Origin: Streptomyces ruber
Lineage (GTDB): Bacteria; Actinomycetota; Actinomycetes; Streptomycetales; Streptomycetaceae
DNA: 64,000 nucleotides
Direction of reading: 5' to 3'
Assembly: GCF_014648075.1 (NCBI RefSeq)
Contig: NZ_BMQK01000002.1
Span: 620,001-684,000, forward strand
The translations under genes and the position numbers were made by a program. This document shows positions 49,071 to 59,400 of this stretch, piece after piece. Under the pieces are notes generated by a model. That model had not been told where the DNA came from, did no database searches, and worked only from the letters and a program-made list of their open reading frames with translations. Every line of letters starts with the position of its first letter. The stretch's first letter is position 1.

Positions 49071-49544
49071 TCACGCGGGTTCGTCTGGCGTGCACGTTCG
49101 GGCCGAGGGTTCGCAGGCGCACTCGGCCCAGACCGTCTTGCCGCAGGGCGGGTACGGCTCGACGCCCCAGCGGCCGGCGAGGGCGGTGACCAGGGCAAGG
49201 CCGCGGCCGGACTCGGCATCCACAGGTGTCCCGCATTCGGCGGACGCCGACGGTAGGTGCTCGCCCCGGGCGTCGGTGACGGCGATACGAAGCAGGCCAG
49301 CCGTGGTGTTGAGGGTGAGGACGAGCCGAAAGTCGCGGCTCTTGACACGACCGTGCAGGGCGGCGTTGGCGGCGAGCTCGGCCACGATCTGCTCGGCGCG
49401 CTCGGTGACGTCGAGTGACACCGGCCACGCGCGGAGCTGCTGGACGGCGAGGAGACGGGCGAGCCGGGCTCCCTGACGGGTGGACGGCAGAAGCTGGGTG
49501 AACGTGTGTCTGGGAGCCGTGAGTTGGGGTGCGGTTGCGTGCAT
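49071..49544 (-). CDS. HATPase_c protein, RsbW-like anti-sigma/ATP-binding
   Basis: 157 residues from ATG 49544. GHKL features: N-box ERAEQIVAELAANAALHG near residue 50, DARGEHLP (G1 box region) and ESGRGLALVTALAGRWG (G2) near 112. The C-terminus is Cys-rich (PPCGKTVWAECACEP). In Streptomyces such proteins usually accompany an XRE-DUF5753 regulator and a DUF397 protein in whiJ-like loci; both are next door here. It likely binds a partner regulator or anti-sigma target. The gene is divergent from the XRE gene at 49713. Confidence 0.85.
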   Translation of the reverse strand: MHATAPQLTAPRHTFTQLLPSTRQGARLARLLAVQQLRAWPVSLDVTERAEQIVAELAANAALHGRVKSRDFRLVLTLNTTAGLLRIAVTDARGEHLPSASAECGTPVDAESGRGLALVTALAGRWGVEPYPPCGKTVWAECACEPSARTCTPDEPA

Positions 49545-49712
49545 GAGACCACGGTGACGGGTGTGCGTGGGCGCGCTCCAGAGATGCGGGCCGTACGCTG
49601 TGTCAGCGTACGAGCGCATTCCGTAGGCGGTACGACGTCTCATGCGTCACGCTGGATGTCGTCGGGTGAGGGACGGCGAACAGCGCGGGTACGGGACCGG
49701 AGGTGGCCGCGG

Positions 49713-50288
49713 ATGACCGACGGCGATGTGGTGGATGACGAGGACATGCCGGGCAGCCAGGCGGACCGGGAACCCGATCCCTCGGACAGCTTGCGGACGT
49801 TCGGGGCGGTCATGCAGGTATTGCGCGAGCACGCCGGGTACAGCAGAACCGAGTTCGCGAACCTGGTGAGCTTCTCCAAGCACACGGTGGAGTCGGTGGA
49901 ACTGGGGCGGCGGATGCTGTTCGAGCGACCGACAGCGCCGTTCAGTTTCATCGTCGAAGAGCACGTCTTCCGGCGCCGGTTCGGGGACCCGGACCAGATG
50001 CGGGAGATGTTGGACCATGTGCTGGAGCTGAGCGCATCGCGGAACGTGACGCTTCAGGACGTGCCGTTGGAGGCTGGGTTGCATGCCTGCCTGGATGGGC
50101 CGGTGCAGTTGCTCGAGACTCCGAGAGGGCAACGGCTCGCGTACTCCGAGGGGCAGCGAAATGGTCGTCTGACCTCCGACGTGAAAGAGGTGAGCCTGCT
50201 CTGTCAGCGCTATGACACACTGCGCTCGCAGGCCCTGAACGCCAATGACTCGCGGGGTCTGCTTGAGCGACTCCGAGGAGAGCTATGA
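49713..50288 (+). CDS. XRE-DUF5753 (whiJ-like) regulator with internal deletion
   Basis: 191 residues from ATG 49713 (GGAGG at 49699-49703). The N-terminal HTH is present (MQVLREHAGYSRTEFANLVSFSKHTVESVELGRRM, about 33-68). It then jumps directly to the last part of DUF5753 (APFSFIVEEHVFRRRFGDPDQMREMLDHVLELS, to GLLERLRGEL). Relatives have about 275-285 residues, so roughly 90 residues including the middle of DUF5753 are missing in frame. DNA binding may survive, but ligand or partner sensing is probably lost. The stop overlaps the DUF397 pseudogene start by ATGA. Confidence 0.8.
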   Translation: MTDGDVVDDEDMPGSQADREPDPSDSLRTFGAVMQVLREHAGYSRTEFANLVSFSKHTVESVELGRRMLFERPTAPFSFIVEEHVFRRRFGDPDQMREMLDHVLELSASRNVTLQDVPLEAGLHACLDGPVQLLETPRGQRLAYSEGQRNGRLTSDVKEVSLLCQRYDTLRSQALNANDSRGLLERLRGEL

Positions 50289-50490
50289 GCGCGAGGCCGG
50301 AACTGGCGTGGTTCAAGTCCAGCTACAGCGGCAGCTAGGGTGACAGCTGCGTGGAGGTCGCCATCACCGAACAGGCCGTGTGCGTACGGGACTCCAAGGA
50401 TGTGTCGCGTCCTCACTTTGCTGTCGGTCGCGAGGAGTGAACGCAGTTCTTGGGGTTCTTGGCAGGAGGCATGAAAGGCGCGGGCGCCGA
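50285..50490 (+). pseudogene. DUF397 protein with two nonsense codons
   Basis: From ATG 50285 the frame reads a normal DUF397 start (ELAWFKSSYSGS) but hits TAG at 50336-50338, in place of a residue before GDSCVEVA. It continues ITEQAVCVRDSKD to SRPHFAVGREE and hits TGA at 50438-50440, where relatives have Trp (TGG). No frameshift is needed to read the family through, so the two stops are point mutations. DUF397 proteins work with the XRE partner upstream, which is itself shortened. Confidence 0.85.
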
Positions 50491-50495
50491 GCGAT

Positions 50496-50531
50496 GTGCT
50501 GCGGGAGCGATGCTGGCCGATCCCGCAGCAC
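50496..50531. terminator. 11-bp perfect hairpin after the restriction operon
   Basis: GTGCTGCGGGA (50496-50506) pairs with TCCCGCAGCAC (50521-50531). It lies ten bases beyond the res stop codon (50541, minus strand) and also downstream of the DUF397 pseudogene, so it may act on both strands. Confidence 0.75.
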
Positions 50532-50540
50532 GCCGTGATC

Positions 50541-53500
50541 TCAGGTGTCCCGTTCCATCACCGCGGTTGCCGCCTCGATGCCGTTGACGACTTCGTACTC
50601 GAGATCGTCTATCCCGACGCCCCGCGTTACCGCCGCGAAGTGCCTGCGAGCTGAAGCAATCTTTCCTTGTTCCTTGGGACGCAGGAGTTCCAACTCGTTG
50701 ACGTCCTTGGTCTCGAAAACGATGTAGCGGCTGCCGTCGGTCCGTTCCACGGTCAGGGCCCAGTCGGGGTTGTAGTTCCCCAGAGGGGTCGGGATTTGGA
50801 ACGATGGCGGAAGCTTGACGAAAGTCTTGACCTCGGGACGCTGTAGGAGTGCGAGCGCGAATTCCTTCTCCGGAGCCGAGTCGATGATCAGGTAGCGGTA
50901 CACGGACTTGTCCTCGAACGAGACGGCGTTGCCGTCCGCGTCCGTGATGATGTTTCCTCCGGGGCCGGTGTAGCCGGCGAGGTCAGCCTCGTGGAACAGG
51001 CTTATCGGGTAGCGGCGGTCCGCTTCTGGGCGGGAGGCATCCACCAACTCGTAGCGCACTCCTTCGACAAGGAACTGCTCCTTGGTGATGTTGAGTAGGC
51101 GGCCTACCTGGTCGATGTACGCCTGCGGATTGTTCCGGAACTGTGCGAGGGTGCCCGACTCAGTGAGGACATGGGCGAGCGTGGCACGGGTCAACTGCGT
51201 GCGGTCCGCGAGGACGGACAGGATGTCGGGCAGGTCTTCACTGTCCGCGTAGGTGACGTCCGTGCGGCGCGCGGCCGCCGCTTCGGCCGTCAGACCGCTC
51301 TGGTCTATGCGCCGCACTCGGTGCGTGAGCCATTCGCCGCGGCGCTTGGGCACGGGGAGCATGGTGCGCAGCGCATTGACCATCGCGGCGCGCAGGTCGG
51401 ACTCGTCGACCTCGACCCGGTACTCCGTGCGGTGCCGGATGCGGTTCCACAGCTCCAGGAACTCGGGGCTCTCCAGCCGTTCCTGGACGACCGGCACCGC
51501 GATGCGTTCGCCGGCCTTCTTGACGTCGATCGGCTTGGACAGGCGTTTGATGTACCCGAGTACCGCTTTGGTCGCGGCCTCCGAATCCATGACGTTACCG
51601 ACGATCTTCGTGAGTTTCGCGTCGCCTGTCTGCACGGCCTCGCGCAGGCTGTCTTGTACCCTCCCCTTCGCGTCGACGTACCCTTCGAAGAACAGGGCCT
51701 GGTACAGCTGTTCCGCGGCGGCCGCGCCCACGGGGACGACGTTCCCGTCCTCCGCTCTGAAGGTTAGCCGTGCGAAGCCGTCCACTGTGACGACGCCGAA
51801 CCGGATACCCAGGTCGTCGGCCATCTCGCGCTGGAGGCGCTCGGCGAACTCCTCATAGGACTCGTTCGCGATCACGGTGAGGCGGTTGGTGTCGAATCCG
51901 TGCACGCGGTTGCCAGACCCGTCCACGCAGAGGCGCAGGCCCCGGCCGATGGACTGGCGCCTCCACCGCTCGGTGCCCATGTTCCTCAGGACGCAGATCT
52001 GGAAAACGTTGGGGTTGTCCCAACCCTCCTGCAGCGCGGAGTGGCTGAAGATGAACCGAATGGGGGTGCCGGGCGTGGTCAGGCCGACCTTGTCCCGCAT
52101 GATCTGCTCGTACGCCAGACTGGCCTGCTGGCGCCCCTTGTCGGTGGTCTCCTTGGTGTCCACCAGGACTTCGCTACCGCCCTTGCGACGGTCCACAGAG
52201 AAGTACCCCTGGTGGGCCTCTTTCGCGACCTCGTCGGCGGGAGAGTCGCCCAGCAGGGTGTTGAACTCCGGCTCGGAGGCGATGCGCGTGTACTCCTCCT
52301 CGAAGATCCGCGCATACTCGCCCGGAAGGGCCTCCCCGCCGGAGCCGTACTCACGGTACTTGGCCACGGAGTCGACGAAGATCAGGCTGAGTACTTTTAT
52401 GTCGCGTCCGTGGATCGCGAACTCCTGCTCCTTGCGTAGATGCTGCCGGATGGTCTGAGCGATCATCTGACGGGCCCGCTCATCGACGCTGACTTCGGCG
52501 CCGATGCTGTCGCCCACACCGAGCGGATGCGTGACGGTGTCGAAGGAGATGCTCTGCTGTCCCTCGGCCGCGTTAATGGCGACCACCGTGAGGTCCTTGT
52601 ACAGGTCACGCCCGGTCACATCTGCGAGGTTGCTGCGCGATCCGGTGTCAACGGTGATGGCTTTGCGCTTGAGCTCGTTTCCCTCCTCGACATCCGCCTC
52701 GACGCGGGCCGTAATCGCTCCGGCCTTGCCGCGCTTCGCCTCCAGGAACTTGACGTACGGGGTCGTCCCACTGGAAGACGTGATCAGCGAGTCGACCTCG
52801 ATCTGCTTGACCAGCTCGTTCTCGTAGGCGGCGATGGCGTCGAGACGGTAGACGAGGTTTGCTTTGTCGTCTTTCGGGTGGGTGGCCGAATAGCGCAGAG
52901 CGGCCAGAGCATTGAAGTCCTCCAGTGCGCTGCGTCCCGCGCCCTTCTTCTTACCGTTGCCGGTGTCCCCATACACGCTCTGGGGTTCGTCGACGATGAT
53001 GATCGGTCTTGTGGCCCGGATCAGATCGGCGGGCACCTCGAAGTCGAGATCCTCGGCCGGCTGGTAGATCTTGTTGGTCTTCTTGTTAATCGCCCCGACG
53101 GTGACGATCATGATCTCGATGCTCGGCGAGGTGGCGAAGGATCGGACCCGGGACGGGTTGCCGCCGTCGAACTGGAAGAAGTTCATCGGCGGGTTGCCGT
53201 ACAGGGTCGCGAAGTGCTCACGCAGCATCCGGATAGACGTCTCGACGCCCTCCTTGATAGCCACCGACGGGACCACCACCATGAACTTGGTGAATCCATA
53301 AAGCTGGTTGAGCTCATAGATGGTGCGCAGGTAGACGTACGTCTTGCCGGTGCCGGTCTCCATCTCGATGGTGAAGTTCACCGAGTCGAGCGACGGCTCC
53401 AGGGCGAGGCCCGCGTCGTTCTGTACCTTGCGCAGATTGGCGAGGATCGTCTCCCGGTCCAGGTGCAGCATGTTGCCGTACCCCCGGTCGGACAGCCCCT

Positions 53501-53636
53501 CGAAGCCGGCGTGCGCGGACGGGTGCGCGTGCACGGTGAACTGGGAGGTCATGGCTTCCTGACCCTTGAACAGGCCCGTTACTGCATCGATGGCCCGACG
53601 CTGGTAGTCGAGGTCCGCATCGAAGGAAAACTTCAT
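50541..53636 (-). CDS. Type III restriction enzyme Res subunit
   Basis: 1031 residues. SF2 motor: Walker A METGTGKT near residue 94, motif II as DEPQ near 214, motif VI QSIGRGLRL near 569. The C-terminal PD-(D/E)xK nuclease is at about 955-990 (NYNPDW, then FETK). DEPQ in place of DEAD is characteristic of type III Res. With Mod it cleaves DNA having two unmethylated inverted sites, using ATP hydrolysis for one-dimensional diffusion. Its ATG (53636-53634) abuts the mod stop codon, so the pair is co-translated. All catalytic motifs look intact. Confidence 0.93.
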   Translation of the reverse strand: MKFSFDADLDYQRRAIDAVTGLFKGQEAMTSQFTVHAHPSAHAGFEGLSDRGYGNMLHLDRETILANLRKVQNDAGLALEPSLDSVNFTIEMETGTGKTYVYLRTIYELNQLYGFTKFMVVVPSVAIKEGVETSIRMLREHFATLYGNPPMNFFQFDGGNPSRVRSFATSPSIEIMIVTVGAINKKTNKIYQPAEDLDFEVPADLIRATRPIIIVDEPQSVYGDTGNGKKKGAGRSALEDFNALAALRYSATHPKDDKANLVYRLDAIAAYENELVKQIEVDSLITSSSGTTPYVKFLEAKRGKAGAITARVEADVEEGNELKRKAITVDTGSRSNLADVTGRDLYKDLTVVAINAAEGQQSISFDTVTHPLGVGDSIGAEVSVDERARQMIAQTIRQHLRKEQEFAIHGRDIKVLSLIFVDSVAKYREYGSGGEALPGEYARIFEEEYTRIASEPEFNTLLGDSPADEVAKEAHQGYFSVDRRKGGSEVLVDTKETTDKGRQQASLAYEQIMRDKVGLTTPGTPIRFIFSHSALQEGWDNPNVFQICVLRNMGTERWRRQSIGRGLRLCVDGSGNRVHGFDTNRLTVIANESYEEFAERLQREMADDLGIRFGVVTVDGFARLTFRAEDGNVVPVGAAAAEQLYQALFFEGYVDAKGRVQDSLREAVQTGDAKLTKIVGNVMDSEAATKAVLGYIKRLSKPIDVKKAGERIAVPVVQERLESPEFLELWNRIRHRTEYRVEVDESDLRAAMVNALRTMLPVPKRRGEWLTHRVRRIDQSGLTAEAAAARRTDVTYADSEDLPDILSVLADRTQLTRATLAHVLTESGTLAQFRNNPQAYIDQVGRLLNITKEQFLVEGVRYELVDASRPEADRRYPISLFHEADLAGYTGPGGNIITDADGNAVSFEDKSVYRYLIIDSAPEKEFALALLQRPEVKTFVKLPPSFQIPTPLGNYNPDWALTVERTDGSRYIVFETKDVNELELLRPKEQGKIASARRHFAAVTRGVGIDDLEYEVVNGIEAATAVMERDT

Positions 53637-55631
53637 TCAGATGCTCCGCAGCGTTGTGAAGCCGGCCTGCTTGAGCGCGGCGGCGAAGTTGAGCTTGGTG
53701 GCGGAGTCGACGAAGCCGGTGTCGCGGACGACGACCGTGGTGTCGGCGTCGCCTGGCTCCTCGTCGCGCCAGGCCGCCAGAGCTTTGGCGACCTCGTTCG
53801 CCCGGTCGATCGTGATGTCGGTGCCGAAGTACGCGAACAGTGTGCCCGCGAGGTTGTACAGCGGGCTGCCAGCGACCTCGCGCGTCTCCAACGGTGTGGT
53901 CAACTCCACGCCCATGCGTAGCATCATTTCGACCAAGAGATCGTCCGCGGTACGCCCAGCCACGAGGTTGTCTACGGCTTCAAGCAGGTTTAGCTGGTCA
54001 GGGGTCCCATCCCAGGCCTTCACGTTACTGGAGGCCAGGCGGTACGACCGGAAGCCGGTGTCGATCGGGGCGGCGTCGGGACTCTGCTTGGACGCGATCT
54101 GGCGGCCCGCGCGGCGAAGGCGCTCGCGGGTGATGTCCGCGATCGTTTCGTAGCCGTCCATGTCGACCCGCTCGTCGAGCTGCACCAGGATGTAACGACG
54201 GTTGCCGCCATCGGCAGCGTTGAGGTCCATGACGGCATGCCCCGTGGAGCCAGACCCCGCAAAGAAATCAAGAATGACTGCATCGGGATCTGACTGCGTG
54301 ACGAGAGAAATCCAGCGGGAGAGAACCATCGTGTCCTTCGGGAAGTCGAAGGGAGATTTCCCTTCGAAGAGCTCCTCCAGACTGCGACCGGCATGTGTTC
54401 GCTGGCGCTCAAATACGGAAAGGGGGACCTGGCCGGAAACCGTCTCCAGCGGCTTCTTCAGCCGCGGCGGCTTGGAAGGGTCGGAACGAAAAATCAAGTG
54501 CCCCTCATCGCGAAGTTTGAATAGGGTTGACTCTTCGCAGAACCATCCGTTTTTCGGGACCGCATACTGGATTCCGCTCCGAGGATCAGAGATGGGAGTG
54601 CGGCAGCGATTCGGTCGGTCTTCAGGGGCTCGCATATCTGTGTCAGAGGCGAGAGTTCCATCCGGAAGGAAGTAAACAAACCGTCCAAGTGCCTGAACCG
54701 GGGAGTCCTTAGGCTGACTCTTGAACCATGAGCGCATCTTGAGCTCGGCTGCTAGCTCATCATGGCCACTTTCCTCCCAGGCGATCTTCCCTTGAGCGAG
54801 CACGGCAGAGTATCCAGCCTTTTCCTCACGCCACCGCGCATCCATCTGTCGAAGGGTTCCCAAGCTCTTGGCATAGATGAGCATGTAGTCGTGCCCGACG
54901 GAAACGAATCGGGAGTCATTCTTTCGACCGCCCTGCCAAACCACGCTGGCGATAAAATTCTCGGAACCCCAAACGCGATCCATTAGGATCTTCAGGCGTG
55001 CGTGCTCGGTGTCGTCAATGGCGACGATGATGACACCGGTCTCCTTGAGCAGATGATGGGCGACGAGCAGGCGTGGGTACATCATCGAAAGCCAGGCGCT
55101 GTGTTTGGAAGCACCAGCTATGCGGTCTTGAGCCCGGTCGGATCCCTTACCAGTTTGAAGTACCCCCTCCTCGTCTCGTTGCCCGGCAACTGCCTCGTGC
55201 TCGGCCTGGGAGGTGACGCGCTTGTCGTCGTAGATGAAATCGTTGCCCGTGTTGTAGGGCGGGTCGATGTAGATCACGTCGACTTTGTTGGTGTATCCGC
55301 GCCGCAGCAGCTGCAGCACCTCGAGGTTGTCGCCCTCGATGACGATGTTGCGGGTGTTGTCCCAGTCCACGGACTCCTCGGGCTTCGGAAGGAGCGTGCC
55401 TGTCGCCGGAAGCGTGGACAGGCGCCGGGCCTCGGCCATGCCCGGCCAGCGCAGACCGAACGCCTCGGCGGTCGTGGGGGCGGCGTTCTCACCCAGGAGG
55501 TCCCGGAGGGCATCGATGTCGACGGTGCCGTCGACGACGGCGTCGGGGAAGAGACGCGCCAGTACGTCGAGGTTCGACTTGGCCTCGCCGGGGCCGGTCA
55601 GGTCGCCGACCGGTTCGAAGTCCAGGGTCAC
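53637..55631 (-). CDS. Type III DNA N6-adenine methyltransferase Mod subunit
   Basis: 664 residues from ATG 55631. Beta-class order: catalytic DPPYNTG near 123-129, then a long target-recognition domain (about 180-440), then the SAM-binding FAGSGSTGHAV near 455, and a C-terminal dimer/Res-contact part. It methylates adenine in a short asymmetric site on one strand and provides specificity for Res. The recognition domain has clearly lower GC (about 50-60% in 54480-54960) than either flank (over 70%), as if exchanged by recombination. Intact by inspection, no phase-variable simple repeat seen. Confidence 0.93.
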   Translation of the reverse strand: MTLDFEPVGDLTGPGEAKSNLDVLARLFPDAVVDGTVDIDALRDLLGENAAPTTAEAFGLRWPGMAEARRLSTLPATGTLLPKPEESVDWDNTRNIVIEGDNLEVLQLLRRGYTNKVDVIYIDPPYNTGNDFIYDDKRVTSQAEHEAVAGQRDEEGVLQTGKGSDRAQDRIAGASKHSAWLSMMYPRLLVAHHLLKETGVIIVAIDDTEHARLKILMDRVWGSENFIASVVWQGGRKNDSRFVSVGHDYMLIYAKSLGTLRQMDARWREEKAGYSAVLAQGKIAWEESGHDELAAELKMRSWFKSQPKDSPVQALGRFVYFLPDGTLASDTDMRAPEDRPNRCRTPISDPRSGIQYAVPKNGWFCEESTLFKLRDEGHLIFRSDPSKPPRLKKPLETVSGQVPLSVFERQRTHAGRSLEELFEGKSPFDFPKDTMVLSRWISLVTQSDPDAVILDFFAGSGSTGHAVMDLNAADGGNRRYILVQLDERVDMDGYETIADITRERLRRAGRQIASKQSPDAAPIDTGFRSYRLASSNVKAWDGTPDQLNLLEAVDNLVAGRTADDLLVEMMLRMGVELTTPLETREVAGSPLYNLAGTLFAYFGTDITIDRANEVAKALAAWRDEEPGDADTTVVVRDTGFVDSATKLNFAAALKQAGFTTLRSI

Positions 55632-55676
55632 GGGTGATGTCTTCCTTGTGTGCTTAGGTGGTGATTTGCAAGCTGT

Positions 55677-56447
55677 TCAGGCGGTGTCGTGGTCGCCGTC
55701 GGCACTGTATAGGGTGCCTCTGACATGACCGATCTGTGTACGTAGTGTCCGAGCCGCCATATTAAGATCGATGCGCTGCTGCTGATTCCTCGCGCGTTTC
55801 GCGTCCCGCACGACCGTGATCAGTTCGCTCTCCAGGTCGGTCAACCGTCGGCGCAGCGCGACCGCGTCCGCCGCCCGCAGGGCAGTGCCGGCAGGGCGGC
55901 CGTCAGCGGCTGCGGTGCGCACGAGGTCGCGGTACAGCGCCCACATGTCCGTGCGGTCCAGCCGGTCCAGGTGGAGGGCGCCCGGTTCGATGCCTTTGGT
56001 CGGCACCATGACGTGCGCGTCTATCACGGAGGTCGATCTGGTGGGGTCTGTGCGGCTCACATGGCTGAGCGCCAGCGAGAGGGCCGTGATGCCGTCGGGC
56101 ATGTGCGCGAACAGCACCACCGGCTTGGCCATGCTGCGATGGACGAGTTCGGCCACGCGGGTCCTGTCGGATGCCGAGGTCTTGTCGGCTAGGAAGGCCT
56201 CGAGGACAGGGACGTCAACGACAGTACGCTCGCCGTCCTGGTACCGAGACACCTGTATGGTCTCCGGGCGTAAAATGCCGACCAGGTGCGCCGAAGCCAC
56301 CGCCTTGGTCAGTAGCCGGGCGTCGGCGGGGGTCTGATCCTCGAACTGGGCGGCGAGCATCTTCTTCGCGACACGCTGCTGCTGCCGGGCCTTCTCGGGC
56401 AGAGCCAGCAGGTCGGCACCGGCGTACTCGTGGGGAATGTCACTCAC
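55677..56447 (-). CDS. DUF4391-like protein of the restriction locus
   Basis: 256 residues from GTG 56447, overlapping the helicase stop by 4 bases (GTGA). The middle part has the pattern of DUF4391 (TKAVASAHLVGILRPETIQV, an Ile/Val-rich strand, a SMAKPVVLFAHMPDG strand), and the C-terminal 70 residues are a coiled coil (ALRRRLTDLESELITVVRDAKRARNQQQ). I recall DUF4391 genes beside helicase and type III methyltransferase genes in other bacteria; no activity is established to my knowledge. It links helicase and mod in one transcription unit and may be an adaptor. Confidence 0.7.
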   Translation of the reverse strand: MSDIPHEYAGADLLALPEKARQQQRVAKKMLAAQFEDQTPADARLLTKAVASAHLVGILRPETIQVSRYQDGERTVVDVPVLEAFLADKTSASDRTRVAELVHRSMAKPVVLFAHMPDGITALSLALSHVSRTDPTRSTSVIDAHVMVPTKGIEPGALHLDRLDRTDMWALYRDLVRTAAADGRPAGTALRAADAVALRRRLTDLESELITVVRDAKRARNQQQRIDLNMAARTLRTQIGHVRGTLYSADGDHDTA

Positions 56448-59400
56448 GGCAGCACCGCCAGCCATGCGATCAAATCTACGGCTTCCAGGCCGGGCGCGGC
56501 AGCCTCCGTTCCCAGTAGTGAGGGGCCTGCCGAGAACAGAGAGGCCACCATGCTTTCTTCGGCCTTTCCTGAAGCGGCTCGGACCGCCACCTCCAGAAGG
56601 TCGCGGTAGTGCTTCATGGACCTGCCCGACCTGGTCGCCCGGTCGAACTCCCCCAGGATGGCGGCGTCGGGTTCGGTGCTGCCCAGGCAGTGGTGGCGCA
56701 GGACGTCGAGGGCCAGCTTGGGTTCCTCGATCTTGTGAGCGAGGCTGCCGTCGTCGGTCACGTAGGCCAGCACGTACGGCGCCAGCGGGTACCCCTCGGA
56801 GAGAGCGAACGCGTCGTCCCGCACGCGCAGGAGGAAGACCGCACCAGGAGCGAGCCCGTCGTCGGCGAGGGTCTTGTCGAAGCGGGAGACGCCAAACAGG
56901 GCCAGAGGCCACCCGGCGATCTCCTGAAGCTCGTCCCGCGCACGAGCCGCAGCGTCCATGCGGAAGTCGGAGAGCGTCAGGTCGGTGATGCTCAGACCGC
57001 CGGCGAGGTCCTCCATGGTGGGAGCGGCCTGCTGCATCTGCTGCAGTTGCTTGCGCCGGTAGTCGAGGTCGTTCATGTCGCCGGACGTGACGTCCAAGAC
57101 GTTCTCCTCACCGGTTGCGGAGACGTCCAGCAGGGTCATACGGCTGGACACGCGCGCCTCGAGGTTGATGTAGGCGTCCAGGTCCATGTTGGGCCAGAAA
57201 TTGACGAGTTGGACACTCGTGTTGGTGGTACCGAGGCGGTCGACGCGGCCGAAACGCTGGACGATGCGCACCGGGTTCCAGTGGATGTCGTAGTTGATCA
57301 CCGTGTCGCAGTCCTGGAGGTTCTGGCCCTCGGAAATGGTGTCGGTGGCGATCACGATGTCGATCTGCGGGTCGTCCGGATCGCCGTCTTTGGAGCGCGG
57401 TGAGAACGCGGTGAGGACGTCGACCATGTGGACGCGCTTCATCGGGAGGGTGCTCCGGGTGCTCTGCCCCGTGACCAGGGCCACGTGCACACCCAGTTCG
57501 TCACGTGCCCAGCGGGCCACATGCTCGTAGAGGTACTCGGCGGTGTCGCTGAACGCGGTGAACACCAGTGCCTTGCGATTGCCGTCGTTGGTGGGGTGCT
57601 CGACCTTGTCGCGCAGGAACCGCTTGAGCTCGGCCAGTTTGGCGTCGCGGTCGGCGTCGACCGCCGTCACCTCGGCGAGCAGGCTGGCCACGGTGTCCCG
57701 GTCGTGCTCGAGTTCCTGCCGCCACCGCACCCGGTCGATGTCAGCGAGGAATACCTTGACGCTGCCGCCGACGGTGTCCTCGAACTGGGGGTCGTCCAGG
57801 TCGATCTCCTCCAGGTCGGCGAAACTGTCAATGGACGTTCCTTCGGCCCCGGTCGCCTCGTAGGCGTCGATGCTGGCGATCGCGCTTTCCATGGTGGCCA
57901 GGATCTTGCCAAGGGTCTTGCCCAGGGAGTTGACCGAGGACTCCAAGCGCTTGAGCAGACCCACTCGCAGCAGGTGGACCACGTTGTTCTCACGGTCGGT
58001 CTGCCGCCACACGCGTCGGCCGCCCGTGCGCACCCTCTGGTCGTACAGGGCCGCGTATTTGCTCTCGTGCTTGGCGCTGACGTAGGAGGTGGGCTTGTAG
58101 GCGGCCAGATTCAGACGCAGGATCGACCGGTTGATCTCCTCCAGCGGGATCATCATGTCGGCCGTGTCAATGGGCGGGGTGAGGTTGACGGGAGCCAGGC
58201 GGGTGGGGAACCTCCCGACGTCCTTGGTGCCGTAATACTTCTCGATGTGCTTGCGGGAGCGGGCGATCGTGACCAGGTCCAGCAGCCGGATGTAATCCAT
58301 GCCGAGCGTGCCGACCAGGGACTTCGTACTGCGGGTGGCCGCAGGGAGGCGCTGCCACTCGTTGAAGTGCCTCTGCGCCTTGTTCAGTGTGGTCTCGATA
58401 CTTCTGATCCCGTCCGAAGCCAGTGCCCGGTCGTCTCCCTCGGTGGCGAACAGAACCTGGTTCTTCAGGTCAGCCAAGCGTGTGTTCACAGGCGTTGCAC
58501 TGAGCATGAGGACCTTGGTCCTTACTCCAGACCTGAAGACCTCGTCCATGAGGCGCTCGTACCGGGTCGTCCGTCCCTTGACCTGAGGGTTGTTACGGAA
58601 GTTGTGGGACTCGTCGATCACGACGAGGTCGTAGTTGCCCCAGTTGACGTTCGCCAGATCGATGTCTCCCGACAGCCCGCCGGTCCGGCTGAGATCAGTG
58701 TGGTTGAGGACGTCATAATGGAAGCGGTCCGCAGCCAGCGGATTCCGCCTGTCGTTGCCGCGGTAGATGGTCCAGTTCTCCCGCAGCCGCTTGGGCGCCA
58801 GGACGAGAACACGGTCATTGCGCAGCTCGTAGTACTTGATGACGGCGAGGGCCTCGAAGGTTTTCCCCAGGCCCACACTGTCGGCGATGATGCAGCCGTT
58901 ATGGCGCTCAAGCTTCTCGATCGCGCCGAGCACGCCGTCACGCTGGAACTTGTAGAGCTTCTTCCACACGACGGAGTCGTGCAAGCCCGTTCTGTCTCGC
59001 TCAGCGGTCTCCTCGCTGGCCTCCTCGACGAAGTCCTTGAACAGGGACGTCAGGATGCGCAGGTAGACGGACTCGGGGGCCCTGTCCTCGAAGAGGGCCC
59101 GGGCGGCGTTGAGGAATTCCTCCTGGACGGTACTGCTGGTGCCGTCGTCGTGCCACATCCGCTCGAAGCGGACCACGGCCTGCGCTACCTTCTCCGCTTC
59201 TGTGGTTTCCAGAGGGAAGTACAGGTCCTGGGACGCCACCAGACCGAGGCTCTCGGCCTCAAGGCCCGCGCCGTCGACGACATAAGGGAACGGCCCGTCG
59301 ACGCTCGTCCAGGTACCGCGCGTGCGCCGTTTGAGCGCCCTTGCCTGAAGATGTTCTTCGGCCCAGTTCAGGAACGCGCGGGCGACGCGGTGCTGATCCA

